Assembly (NCBI GenBank): GCA_016794985.1 | Contig: JAEUIQ010000010.1 | Span: 29,328 to 93,327 of the forward strand | Reading direction: 5' to 3' | DNA: 64,000 nucleotides | Source: Planctomycetaceae bacterium | GTDB taxonomy: Bacteria > Planctomycetota > Planctomycetia > Pirellulales > Pirellulaceae | Program-made: the position numbers and the translations under genes | Shown: positions 1-8,781 of the stretch, piece after piece | Layout: each line of letters starts with the position of its first letter | Numbering within the stretch: position 1 is the stretch's first letter | The notes under the pieces: generated by a model | Database searches by the model: none | The model's input: only the letters and a program-made list of their open reading frames with translations | What the model was told of the DNA's origin: nothing

Positions 1-129
1 TTAGCGCGGGAAGACATCGAAGAGTTCAAACGCTTGGAGAAGAGCATCATGCCGGACAACCTGCACGAAACCCTCTCCACCGATGATCTCGTCAACTTGG
101 TCGAGTATTTGACGACGCTGAAGAAGTAA
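1..129 (+). CDS. C-terminal tail of a PVC-type c-type cytochrome/heme-binding domain protein (partial)
   Basis: Only the last 42 codons are in the window; the reading frame is open from base 1 to a TAA at 127-129. The tail has an Ile-Met-Pro segment followed by an acidic helix (LSTDDLVNLVEYL) and a terminal Lys-Lys. It resembles the end of the complete cytochrome protein at 37005-39572 (a Met-Pro-containing turn, then LTEDDILDLIAYL). In that family this is the last helix of the cytochrome c-like module. The assignment rests on this within-window similarity and on knowledge of planctomycete proteins, so the family is likely but the full architecture is unknown. Confidence 0.6.
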   Translation, partial: LAREDIEEFKRLEKSIMPDNLHETLSTDDLVNLVEYLTTLKK

Positions 130-337
130 CATAGCCCGAGTGTTGTCACTTTCTCGGCATCGTGAAATACGATACCGTTCGATGTTCGCGGAACCACTTT
201 GCAAAGCAATCTTGGGCAGTCTCCCGTTTTGCCGAGAGAACTGACGATACTGTTCCGTTTTTGCGCCATCAAGCGAGTTGGCCGCTAAATCCGTACCTCA
301 TCGAACGGTATAGTCGCCAAATGGCCCGAAAGATCGC

Positions 338-778
338 TTGAAGAAAATGACGATGAACTTTAGGCAGATGATCTCGTTCGCCGTTCTTGTTGCGATAGCA
401 TGCTGGGTTTCGACTGTGAAATTTGAATCTGTTTGGTCAAGTTGGCAACTGGATGTTTTCTTGATTCTCTTTTCGATAGCGATGGCGTACGATCCGAGCC
501 AAAAGTCGCCGGTCATCCGAGTTGGACGAATCGTGGCGTACATCGTCGCCGTCTATCAGTTTCTATTCTTTGCTTGTCCGGTGATTCGAGGATGTATCGC
601 GCTGGATTACTCCGATAAAGAGACACTCGCCTTCCAAGCTGTCGCCGGTTTGCTTTTCAGTTGGATTGCGCTGTTATGGTTGGCGTTGTCGCTTGTCCTA
701 CTCAAGCGTCGCCGCAGCCCAACCTCGCGTTCGAACGATGAACGTACAGTTCTCAATCATGATATGGACGTGAACTGA
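338..778 (+). CDS. Small membrane protein, function unknown
   Basis: 146 aa if started at the TTG at 338; ATG codons at 347 and 353 are equally plausible starts. Four hydrophobic segments are visible: near residues 10-25, 35-50, 60-85 (around FLFFACPVIRG) and 100-122, ending in a basic KRRR stretch that suggests a cytoplasmic tail. No catalytic or binding motif was recognised. It stands alone between the cytochrome tail and a repeat/IS-remnant region. The hydropathy pattern makes it more likely than not to be real. Confidence 0.5.
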   Translation: MKKMTMNFRQMISFAVLVAIACWVSTVKFESVWSSWQLDVFLILFSIAMAYDPSQKSPVIRVGRIVAYIVAVYQFLFFACPVIRGCIALDYSDKETLAFQAVAGLLFSWIALLWLALSLVLLKRRRSPTSRSNDERTVLNHDMDVN

Positions 779-1450
779 ACTTTCCCCAACCTCTCATTCA
801 AGACTCCGAGAAACTATCGAAGTTCTATTCTTCTTGCTCGTTCCGAGTAGCAGTGTCGTATTTGCAATTTGGATGACACAGATTGGGGAGGAGGTCTTGG
901 AGTTGACTGCGGCGTTAGCAGCGTACGGCTGTCTCGCGAATATTCGTTTGATTTACAGCTTCGCACAAAACTCACGCGGCATTCCTTTGCCCCCATTCTT
1001 TTGCCGTTCCGTTCGGCAGCGTTGGCAGTGCCTATCAATGTTACTTGGAAAAAGAATGCTGGCAGAGGAATGGGAGACCGGACCAATGAGCCACCTCACA
1101 TTCAAAGAACAACACTAGAAAGGATTACCGATCTAAAACGAATTTGCAGAAACAGAGTGGCATAATCATCTCGCTGATGAAAACTACTGCAGGATACTTG
1201 AACATGTCAAACCTTTTCTTGCGGTCTAAATCCGTTTACACAGCGGAAGGGTCGGGTTTGGGGGAATCCTGATTGACTGTTTCTTAAGGTGTGGGCTTCA
1301 ATGGCGTGTTCGTCAAGCGTTAGGGGACTCTGATAGCAATTTTGGGGACATACAATGTTACTTGGTCGATCCACAACCGAGGAGATTCTGCAGGCCCACA
1401 ATCAACGACTGCCAGGCTCCTGCTGCTAGAAAATTGCGTGTCCGCATCGG
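779..1450. other. Gene-poor stretch with a dispersed repeat copy and IS debris
   Basis: No convincing gene was found here. Short frames at 814-1165 and 1207-1401 have no recognisable content. The middle (971-1076) is a degenerate copy of the hairpin repeat forming the 31.4-32.7 kb array. The right part leads into an istB remnant. The region looks like a landing site for repeats and insertion sequences. Confidence 0.5.
971..1076. repeat. Solo degenerate copy of the dispersed hairpin repeat
   Basis: It contains CGCGGCATTCCTTTGCCCCC followed by a near-repeat of the same words, then GCAGCGTTGGCAGTGCC, a poly-A-rich stretch and GGCAGAGGAATG. The same word order occurs in each unit of the tandem array at 31441-32715, with scattered substitutions here. 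The outer words are mutually inverted (CATTCCTTTGCC against GGCAGAGGAATG), so a hairpin can still form. Confidence 0.75.
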
Positions 1451-1846
1451 GTATGTCCGATCTTCGATTTCGTTTACGACTTCCTGCATGGAGAAGCCTT
1501 GGAGCGGCAGGAACGACTTCGGGCGCGGTATCTCAAGCCGGACCTGTTAATCATTGATGATATGAGGATGAAGCAGTTGCCAGTGCGATCTGGCGAGCAC
1601 CTCTTCGAAATCGTGATGCCTCGTCACGAACGACGCACGATGATGATGATGACACGCAATCGTCCGTTAGAGGATTGGGGCAAATTGATCTGTGACGTAA
1701 CGAGTGCCAGGGCGATCCCGGACTGGTTCTTAAACCGCGCCGAACTGTTGCAGATCATGGGTCACAGCAACCGCTTGAACCGTTCTGCTGGAAATAGAAA
1801 AAATTCAAGAAGTATCAATGTGCCAACCGGGTTCTCCGCCGAATAG
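1451..1846 (+). pseudogene. istB: istB (IS21 transposition helper ATPase), N-terminally truncated
   Basis: The frame reads a helper-ATPase C-terminal half: FDFVYDFLHGEALE, then the Walker B-type DLLIIDDM followed by KQLP, and further on NRPLEDWGK with a GD-to-CD change, and a degenerate LLQIMGHSNRLN ending. IstB is a DnaA/AAA+-like ATPase assisting the IS21 transposase. The Walker A half is missing, a TAG lies in frame at 1427-1429 just upstream, and several family-conserved positions are altered. ATG 1499 opens the longest uninterrupted frame but does not give a complete protein. Confidence 0.75.
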
Positions 1847-1948
1847 AGCTAGGTCAAACAGTACTAAACCCACTTTCCCCGTCCCTATCACCAAAGTGGT
1901 ACTGTTTGAAGCGAAAACAACTGGCACCGTTTGAACTGCCAATTGACA
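1451..1948 (+). mobile_element. Decayed IS21-family element, 3' part
   Basis: This segment holds the C-terminal half of an istB gene (1451-1846) followed by an IS21-like right end. The end has two spaced copies of a TGGyACyGTTTGAA word at 1897-1910 and 1922-1935, and finishes ...ATTGACA near 1948, which is TGTCAAT read inward. Multiple terminal repeats and TG/CA ends are typical of the IS21 family. No istA, istB N-terminus or left end was found, so the element is an immobile remnant. The exact left boundary is unknown. Confidence 0.6.
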
Positions 1949-2189
1949 TCGAAAACACAAGCTGTACGCGGCCAACGCTACGCAAATCCTGTCTTTCCTG
2001 AAATGCGAAATAGACGCGGGTTTCGTTTTCGGCCCAACGCGTCACGTAGAAAGCCAACGGTACTTCGCGTACTTCCTGGTGGACGCTCAAAGCCTGATAG
2101 TCTTCAGCGACAGACTCGTCCAATCTTTCAAACGCGAACGCGATTTTGGGCGTTCGCAATTCGGACTTCCTCCATGCAAGGAGACGCAC
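1854..2189 (-). pseudogene. Small gene of unknown function, apparently cut by the IS21 remnant
   Basis: The minus-strand frame starts 12 bases downstream of the moeA stop. About 80 codons (2189 to about 1949) read as a plausible soluble protein rich in Glu, Arg and aromatic residues (for example FYVTRWAENETRVYFAFQE). The remaining codons lie inside the IS21-like end (left of 1948) and are probably foreign. I therefore read it as the 5' part of a moeA-linked gene that lost its 3' end to the insertion. The family is not recognised, and a chance frame cannot be excluded. Confidence 0.35.
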
Positions 2190-2201
2190 TTTTCAATTCC
2201 C

Positions 2202-3623
2202 TCACCCGAGGATCATTGGTAATTGCATGACGTGAACTGGCGAATTGATGGTTGGTGCGGGGGCGTTTGGGGGAAAGTAGATGAGACAATTTGCGGCGGT
2301 CGGCGTGCGTAAGTCGGGCGAGCCTTGCCAGTCCAGCGGGGTAACGCGCAGTGATTCCGCCAAGGATGGATGCGAGAGCGACTCGACGTTGTTGGATTCT
2401 TCCCATGGTGCGGACAGGAACTCCAGTCGGCCCGGCCAAAAGGTCAAGCGACTGTCTTGGTAATCGCCCGCTTGGGTCAGCCGGGCCATGAACCAATTGG
2501 GACGCGCTGGACTTCCGCTCAAGGCTGCAATCAGCGGCCAAGCAAACAAATGAAACGTCACCCACACGCTGATCGGATTTCCGGGGAATCCCATGACCAT
2601 CGTGTTGAGGCTCGGCGCTGCGTTTGCGTCGCGATCGTGATCATGACCACGGAAACGTCCGCAATAAATCGGTTTGCCAGGTTTGAGGTGGACTCCGTGA
2701 AAGAGCGTTCTGACTCCTAACCGTTGAAACAGCGTTGGCAATTGATCCTTCTCCCCCGCCGAAACTGCGCCCGTCGTTAATACAAGATCGACCTTACCCA
2801 ACTGCGTGTGCAGCCATGCCACAATTTGCGATTCGGAATCGCCGGCATGAGCAACCGCGATCTCCGTCACGCCGAACAGTCGCAGAAGTGAATGCAAGAG
2901 CGGTCCATTCGAATTGTAGATCTGGTCGCGTTGCAACGCATGGCCCGCGTTTGTTAACTCATCACCGGTGGTCAAGATGGCCACCCGTGGTTTAACAAAA
3001 CAGCACAATGAGTCGCGACCGGTGCTGGCCAACAGCCCTATGTGTATAGGTTGTAGCTGCGTGCCGATCGGAATCAGTCGTTCACCGCGACGAAAAACCG
3101 AGCCCCGCGTGAGAACATGCGTCGAAGAGCAGCGCGTTGGCAAACGCACTCGAGTGGCGTGGCGAGCCAACTCCCAATGGGGGCGACCGTGGGACGCGGA
3201 CGAGTCGCTATCTCGGTCGTTGATCCACTCGACTTCTTCGAGCATGGCAACGCCAACGGCACCGGTCGGGATGACGGCCCCGGTCATGATGCGAACGGCC
3301 TCGCCAGCCACTAGTGGTCGTGCGAAGTGTTCACCTGGAAATACCTCGCCTACAAGTTGTCGGTCGCGCTCGAATTCAATGGAGCGGTGCACCAAACTGT
3401 TCGTGGTAGCGGGCCAAGAATCAGCGGTTGCCGCAGGGGCATAAGCCACACCGTCGCGCAGCGATTGATCGCCCGGCGGATGATCGATGGTCGCGACGAC
3501 CTCTTCAGCCGAGACTCGCCCCACGGCTTCAGCCAACGGCACTTCTTCACTGCGGCTGGCGGTGATGACGGCCAATTCTTGTTGCAGGACTGCGAGTGCC
3601 TGAGCCAAGGGGATTGGGGGCAT
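2202..3623 (-). CDS. moeA: Molybdopterin molybdenumtransferase MoeA
   Basis: 473 aa, somewhat longer than the usual ~400. MoeA inserts molybdate into adenylylated molybdopterin in the last step of Mo-cofactor synthesis in the cytoplasm. Visible landmarks are VPLAEAVGRV near the N-terminus, an RDG remnant of the SAMDGYA motif, RIMTGAVIPTGA, VAILTTGDEL, the IYNSNGPLL loop, LVLTTGAVSAGEKD (family consensus TTGGVSxGxxD) and LKPGKPI. Two short insertions sit near residues 130-150 and 315-330. It lies downstream of fliS by 23 bases. The other molybdopterin genes of the window are 30 kb away (moaD/moaE, 33-35 kb). Confidence 0.92.
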   Translation of the reverse strand: MPPIPLAQALAVLQQELAVITASRSEEVPLAEAVGRVSAEEVVATIDHPPGDQSLRDGVAYAPAATADSWPATTNSLVHRSIEFERDRQLVGEVFPGEHFARPLVAGEAVRIMTGAVIPTGAVGVAMLEEVEWINDRDSDSSASHGRPHWELARHATRVRLPTRCSSTHVLTRGSVFRRGERLIPIGTQLQPIHIGLLASTGRDSLCCFVKPRVAILTTGDELTNAGHALQRDQIYNSNGPLLHSLLRLFGVTEIAVAHAGDSESQIVAWLHTQLGKVDLVLTTGAVSAGEKDQLPTLFQRLGVRTLFHGVHLKPGKPIYCGRFRGHDHDRDANAAPSLNTMVMGFPGNPISVWVTFHLFAWPLIAALSGSPARPNWFMARLTQAGDYQDSRLTFWPGRLEFLSAPWEESNNVESLSHPSLAESLRVTPLDWQGSPDLRTPTAANCLIYFPPNAPAPTINSPVHVMQLPMILG

Positions 3624-3646
3624 GAGGAAATTGAGTTCTTGTTGGA

Positions 3647-4114
3647 TTACGCTTCGAAGCTAAATGAGCCTGGGACATGAGTCGTGGGCAGGCTTCCGGC
3701 TGGGAAGTGTGGCGTCGGAATCGGTGGTTCGTGCCCTGGGGAAGCACCATTGCGCATTTGGTCGCAAACCATGGTCCACGTTTCCTGTTCAATCGTGAGG
3801 ACTCGAATGATCTGCCGCAGCCGTTCCTCGGAACGCTCGAACGAAGCGATATTGATCTCGCGATTCAGAAAGCGGTACAAATCCAGGATGGGCTTGTTGG
3901 CCGGAATGTCTTGAATCGTGACCAAAAGTTCGACCAAAATATCGCGAGCGCGATTGGTGCTCTCTAATCCGGCTTCAAAGTCTGAAACGCTCCAGTGTTG
4001 GATCGTCTCGTTGGCAAAGCGGATCGCGCCTTCCAACAATAGCTTACGCAGCTTTTGCGGGCTCGCACTAAGCACTTCATTGGCCATGTATTGCCGCCGG
4101 GCTCGGTCGATCAT
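3647..4114 (-). CDS. fliS: Flagellar export chaperone FliS
   Basis: 155 aa. FliS binds the flagellin C-terminus in the cytoplasm and prevents premature polymerisation before export. The N-terminus has the family pattern RRQYMANEVLSASPQKL, then GAIRF, a long amphipathic helix region, and DLYRFLNREINIA. A Pro/His-rich tail of about 30 residues follows the four-helix core. It starts only 6 bases after the fliD stop, so the two are almost certainly co-transcribed, a standard arrangement for fliD-fliS. Confidence 0.88.
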   Translation of the reverse strand: MIDRARRQYMANEVLSASPQKLRKLLLEGAIRFANETIQHWSVSDFEAGLESTNRARDILVELLVTIQDIPANKPILDLYRFLNREINIASFERSEERLRQIIRVLTIEQETWTMVCDQMRNGASPGHEPPIPTPHFPAGSLPTTHVPGSFSFEA

Positions 4115-4120
4115 GCAGTG

Positions 4121-6847
4121 CTACCCATTTCGTGAAATTGAGGGGGAAGGTTGAATGGAGTTAACGGCCGTTTGGCTGCGTTGAATACGCGACAACGTTT
4201 CTTCCATTCGAAAAAACTGATTGAGCAATCGTTCTCGGTAGGCTTCCAAACGAAGCGACTGCGAATCGATCCGATCGTTAATCGTTTCAATCTGCCGTTG
4301 CAAAGTCGAGTTCCGATTCAAAAGCACCGAGTTCTCAATCCCGGCCAAGCGATCTGTTACCGCAGTAAACCGAGCAGCCACTCCCGTGTTTGCGGTCTCG
4401 AAGAACTGCACGACCGCGGTTGGATTCTGCTCCAGTGCTTGCGCAAACTTTGTCTTGTCGAATTTGAGCGTCCGAGTTTCGGCATCAAAATCGACGCCAA
4501 CTTCACGCAGCGAGCGAATGGGACCGGCTCCAGTAAAGGTCGCCGACGCCAAGCGGTTCAGATCTTGTTCAACACGCAAGGCTTCGGAAGTCCCAAACAG
4601 CACTCCCGTGCGAACCTGTGTTCCCGAAGCGGTCGTCGTCGACTCGAAACTCGTGAATTCCTTGACCTTATTGGCAACTCCATTGAATTGATCGACAAAC
4701 AATTGAACGGCATTGCTAATCGCATCGACATCGGTCTCGACCGAGACCGTAACCGGAGTTTGGCTGGTTTGATTAACGGTAAAGTCGACGTTGGGAACCA
4801 AGCCAGTGAACGTATTCGAGGTCGACGATAGCAACAGCGATGCGGCACTGTCCGGTGGTCCGAATTGAACCAAAGCATCGCGACCGCGGGACACTTGGTC
4901 GAAGTTCAGATTCAATGTCGTGTCCAACCAAAGATTGCCATTGGCTCCGGGCTGTTGGCTCGTCAAATTCAGGCGATAGCCCACACCATCGAAGAAGCGA
5001 GAAGCGCGGACATTGGCTCCCGACTGATTGATCTTCGTGATGACGTCATCGAGGTTGTCGGTGGCCGTGATTTCGATGTCGGTGCGTTGCGTACCCTCCA
5101 AGGCGAGATCGCCGCCTTGAACGGTTCCGGTCCCAGCGATGCCCAAATTGGCGGCTGCTTTGCCGTTGCCCACATCGCTGATAGTAAAGGTGCCGGTACC
5201 GCTCGTCGTGTCGATCAAGCGAATCCCATTGCCTTCGCTATTGATCGACGCTTGAACACCAATACCGAGACTGTTGACGGCATCCAAGACATCGCCAATC
5301 GTACTTGCTCCGAGAACCGATAGATTGACAGCAGCCGTGGCTCCCAAGGCATTCTTGATCAAGAACGAGCCGTTGGTCACACCACCTCGGAAATCGGCCA
5401 ATTTTGTGTTGCGATTGACGGTTTGCAAATCCAACGCGGCGGAGCCTGCCACGTTGGAAGTGGTGGTTTGCGCAATACGAAGCTTGGTGGCCGTTTGCAG
5501 CCCGTCGCCGCCGTTGGCGATGATCAACGAGCCCGTACCGCCGCTTTCGTCACGTATTTCAAAGCCGGTTCGATCACTGTTCAGCACCGCATTGACCGAG
5601 ATCCCTGCCGCACCATTGATCGCCGTCAATACTTCGTCCAAGGTCGAAACGTTTCCCAAGTTGACATTCGCGCTGTTACCCGCACGATCGGTGATCGACA
5701 GAATGCCCAGTGTCCCTAAGCCCTGACCACCGCCAAGGCGTGACAATAGTACGGTGTCTAGTCCGGACTGAATGCGTGACCCGGTCAAAGTAGAACCGGA
5801 GGCTGTTCCGGTAAGTCCCAAGTCGGTTGCAGCGGTGCTGCCAATTCCATTGCTGACGGCAAACGTTCCACTGCCCGTGGTCAGGTCGAGAACTTCCAGG
5901 CGGTCGCCTGACGCACTGATTTGCGCTTGCACGCGAGTGGGGGCCGAGGCATTGATGAGATCGACCACCTGGCCCAAAGTGGTTGCCGTCCCGAAGTTGA
6001 CATCCACATTAGCGCCACCGTCCGCCAAGCTGATGGAGATCGCGGCGCTGCTGCTCTTGAAGGCCACTCCATTGCCGTTGTTCAACGTGGAAAGCAGCGT
6101 GTCGTCAGACAGCGAAACGACGTCGGCGCCGGTGGCGGAATTCGCGGCGACGTTGATGCCTGAGAGTCCCAAATCAAAGGCCGTTGTGCCGCCACCGACC
6201 TCTTGAACGCGCAGATTGGCGGCTGTTTGCCCGGTTTCATCAATCAACTCGAACCGATCGCCATTGGCGCGAATCTCGACGTTGATATCCGAGTTGTTGT
6301 TGATGGCCTCAACGACATCGTCTACTGTTTTCGCTTGACGCAAATCGATTATGGCCGTCGCCCCGCTGCGATCCGTGATCCGAATCTGTCCGCGTTCGAC
6401 GCCTGAGCCGCCATTGAGCTGCGACAAGTCCAGCGGCTGACTGAACAATCCGCCTTTTTGAAATGAGATCGTGCCTGCTCCGATAGGTGCCGTGGTAGAA
6501 GCAATCGTCGAACTCAACAGTTGATTGGTTTCGGCGCGCCGCACCGGCGTCAAGCTGAAGCTACCAACGGCTGGCGTCCCATTTCGGACTGCAGTGATGG
6601 CTTCACTGGATGATTTGACTTTGACCGATTTGAAGACCGAGTTGTCACCGGTGAGCCGCTTCGCTGACAACTCGAGTGAGACGACCAACTTGGTCAGATC
6701 GGTGATGGCTGTTTGCTGGCTGGCCAAGCTCTGCGCGCGGAGCGCCAAACGGGCCCGAGGTCGTCCCGCGATGTCGGTCAATTGCTTGACGGTGTCGGCA
6801 ATATTGATGCCCGATATGAGTCCGACGGAGGATTGAATACCTGACAT
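4121..6847 (-). CDS. fliD: Flagellar filament cap protein FliD (HAP2), expanded by tandem modules
   Basis: 908 aa from the ATG at 6847, which gives the typical N-terminus MSGIQSSVGLISGI; an upstream in-frame start at 6871 adds eight residues unlike the family. FliD caps the growing filament outside the cell and directs flagellin polymerisation. The N-terminal helical segment and the C-terminal coiled segment (ending RLEAYRERLLNQFFRMEETLSRIQ) match FliD. Between them, flagellin-IN-like motifs (TVDDVVEAINN, TTLGQVVDLINA, STLDEVLTAING, STIGDVLDAVNS, NLDDVITKINQ) recur near residues 177, 294, 406, 521 and 601. The spacing is about 115 residues for the first four. Common FliD proteins are 450-700 aa. 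Confidence 0.92.
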   Translation of the reverse strand: MSGIQSSVGLISGINIADTVKQLTDIAGRPRARLALRAQSLASQQTAITDLTKLVVSLELSAKRLTGDNSVFKSVKVKSSSEAITAVRNGTPAVGSFSLTPVRRAETNQLLSSTIASTTAPIGAGTISFQKGGLFSQPLDLSQLNGGSGVERGQIRITDRSGATAIIDLRQAKTVDDVVEAINNNSDINVEIRANGDRFELIDETGQTAANLRVQEVGGGTTAFDLGLSGINVAANSATGADVVSLSDDTLLSTLNNGNGVAFKSSSAAISISLADGGANVDVNFGTATTLGQVVDLINASAPTRVQAQISASGDRLEVLDLTTGSGTFAVSNGIGSTAATDLGLTGTASGSTLTGSRIQSGLDTVLLSRLGGGQGLGTLGILSITDRAGNSANVNLGNVSTLDEVLTAINGAAGISVNAVLNSDRTGFEIRDESGGTGSLIIANGGDGLQTATKLRIAQTTTSNVAGSAALDLQTVNRNTKLADFRGGVTNGSFLIKNALGATAAVNLSVLGASTIGDVLDAVNSLGIGVQASINSEGNGIRLIDTTSGTGTFTISDVGNGKAAANLGIAGTGTVQGGDLALEGTQRTDIEITATDNLDDVITKINQSGANVRASRFFDGVGYRLNLTSQQPGANGNLWLDTTLNLNFDQVSRGRDALVQFGPPDSAASLLLSSTSNTFTGLVPNVDFTVNQTSQTPVTVSVETDVDAISNAVQLFVDQFNGVANKVKEFTSFESTTTASGTQVRTGVLFGTSEALRVEQDLNRLASATFTGAGPIRSLREVGVDFDAETRTLKFDKTKFAQALEQNPTAVVQFFETANTGVAARFTAVTDRLAGIENSVLLNRNSTLQRQIETINDRIDSQSLRLEAYRERLLNQFFRMEETLSRIQRSQTAVNSIQPSPSISRNG

Positions 6848-7028
6848 GACGTGGTCCCGAACGCAGCGCACTACGAAACGCCCGACATCTCTCGCGAGAC
6901 CGGGCTCCTTAGGGTCTGATCGGTCGAGCTATTGAAACGAATCACAAAGTTTTACTTGATCCGCTCAAGCCGCAAAGATTGCCTAATCGCTACATTTGAT
7001 AGCAACAGACTTTTCGATAGGATCCTCG

Positions 7029-8633
7029 TCAATTACCAGTGGTGAGCACCAACTTTAGCCCAAACGTCTCTTCGAACATCGATCCCGAGTATTGCAGTTC
7101 CAACCCTTCCATAGTCAGGTCGCTGACATTGAAAACGTTCAGCACCAATTTGGTCGTGGTACGATTTGCTTCGAAACCGGCCACCCGTCCGTTGCGCGAA
7201 ACGTCCAAAGCTTTGGCCACTCGCAAGATGGCGGCCAATTTGCAGACAGTTGCCCGATCCCGGCGGTCCAGGGTGTTGTAGAACTCGTGTGTTGGTTGCG
7301 GTACCGCGCGGCGATGGTACCGAGCGACCAGAGCAGCCAACAATAAATTCTTCGCGCTAATTCCAAAGAATTCGCTACTGCGAATCAGGTACAGCGAGTG
7401 TTTGTGGTAACTGCGCACGTTGACAAACATGCCGATTTCGTGGAGCCATGCGGCCACTTGCAGGATCAGTTGACAGTTCTCTGTCAGCCCGTAATCCGAG
7501 GCCAAGACACCAAAAATCTGTTCAGACAAATGAGACACCTGGGCCGCATGTTTTTCATCCACGCCATACTTCTGCGCCACGGCCCTCACCGAAGCCAATA
7601 TTTGTGGGCGAATCTTCGCGGACCGCCCCATGCCGGCCATGTCCAGCAACAGGCCCTCGCGCAAGTTCGTGTCGGTGACGTGAAAGTTCTTCAAGTTGAA
7701 ACGATGGGCTAGGTCGGTATAGGCCATCAGCGCCGGTGCGAACGATTCGGCGTCTGCGATGCTCAGTTGATGCCGACCCACCAATTGATCCGTTGACGTT
7801 GACCAAACCTCTTCAAACAATTTTTCGAGATCTTGCACATCCACCACTTCGACGTCGCTGGTCTCTCGGTTCGGGTAGAGAAGATCAGCCGCCAGTCGCA
7901 TATCGCCCCCCATCACCAACATGCGGTCGATTTGGTCCGCCCCAATCGCGGCCACCAATCGATCTCCGACTCGAGCGACTTCGCTTTCCATGATTTCTCG
8001 AATTCGTTCGCCGGATGTTCGAAATCCTTCCAGGGTTCGTCGCATCCGTAGCGAGCCCATCCGAAACGTGTTCGAGAAAATGACTTCTCCATCCTGCAAG
8101 ACGATAACTTCGGTGCTGCCGCCTCCGATTTCGATCGCGAGGGTGCGACCTTGGCAAAGTTCGGGGTGCTCGTCGAATACTCCCAGAACTTCCAGATACG
8201 TCACGCGGTGAACGTCGGCTTCGTCGATCGGTTCAATTTCCATCCCAGTCAAATTAAACACTTGGTCGATAAACTCGACCCGATTTCGCGCTTCACGCAC
8301 GGCACTTGTGGCCACCACTCGTACCGAAGCCATGTCCTTCAAGCCGAATTCGTGCAACTTTTTGCGGCAACTGAGCAACGCACGGACCATAGCCGTCGCC
8401 GTTTTCTTTTCGATCCGTCCGACCGTGAAAGTATCGATCCCCAAGCTCACAGGCAGCTTGACATTATCCACGATCCGAAGGCGGCCTTCGCTGTTGACCT
8501 CGCCAATCGCCATTCGCAAACTTGTGGCGCCAATATCGATCACCGCTGCCAGATAAGGGCCGGCGGGATTGGGGTCGCCGCTTCCGCGATGGAGCGTGAG
8601 GTTGGAAACTTCAGAAGTTGTTGATTTGGACAT
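7029..8633 (-). CDS. ppx: Ppx/GppA family phosphatase with HD domain
   Basis: 534 aa, the usual length for exopolyphosphatase/guanosine pentaphosphatase proteins that carry a C-terminal HD domain. The actin-like ATPase fold motifs are visible: AVIDIGATSLRMAI near residue 30, VVATSAVREARN, and AIEIGGGSTEV around residue 170. The C-terminal half has an HD-type helix (AAWLHEIGMFVN) followed by SYHKHSLYLI. The family removes terminal phosphate from polyphosphate or pppGpp, and sequence alone does not separate the two activities. It is transcribed divergently from the cbpA-like gene. Confidence 0.88.
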   Translation of the reverse strand: MSKSTTSEVSNLTLHRGSGDPNPAGPYLAAVIDIGATSLRMAIGEVNSEGRLRIVDNVKLPVSLGIDTFTVGRIEKKTATAMVRALLSCRKKLHEFGLKDMASVRVVATSAVREARNRVEFIDQVFNLTGMEIEPIDEADVHRVTYLEVLGVFDEHPELCQGRTLAIEIGGGSTEVIVLQDGEVIFSNTFRMGSLRMRRTLEGFRTSGERIREIMESEVARVGDRLVAAIGADQIDRMLVMGGDMRLAADLLYPNRETSDVEVVDVQDLEKLFEEVWSTSTDQLVGRHQLSIADAESFAPALMAYTDLAHRFNLKNFHVTDTNLREGLLLDMAGMGRSAKIRPQILASVRAVAQKYGVDEKHAAQVSHLSEQIFGVLASDYGLTENCQLILQVAAWLHEIGMFVNVRSYHKHSLYLIRSSEFFGISAKNLLLAALVARYHRRAVPQPTHEFYNTLDRRDRATVCKLAAILRVAKALDVSRNGRVAGFEANRTTTKLVLNVFNVSDLTMEGLELQYSGSMFEETFGLKLVLTTGN

Positions 8634-8781
8634 GGCAAGATGCCTTAACCGGCTGGTACAATTGGACTACCCCGCAGCGATGATAACAGTTTCGCTGGAA
8701 GCTGCCCAATGGTGGTTGCTTCCGCGAATTTGGTATCTTTTTTGCAGTTCCAGCAATGCCTGCCACGGAGACTGCCAAGTT

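Noticed and set aside
834..1165. Two overlapping frames in the left repeat region
   Set aside because: They cross the solo hairpin repeat and have no family features.
8569..8781. N-terminal extension of the DnaJ-like protein
   Set aside because: The J domain starts directly after the ATG at 8782, and the extension overlaps the start of the divergent ppx gene.
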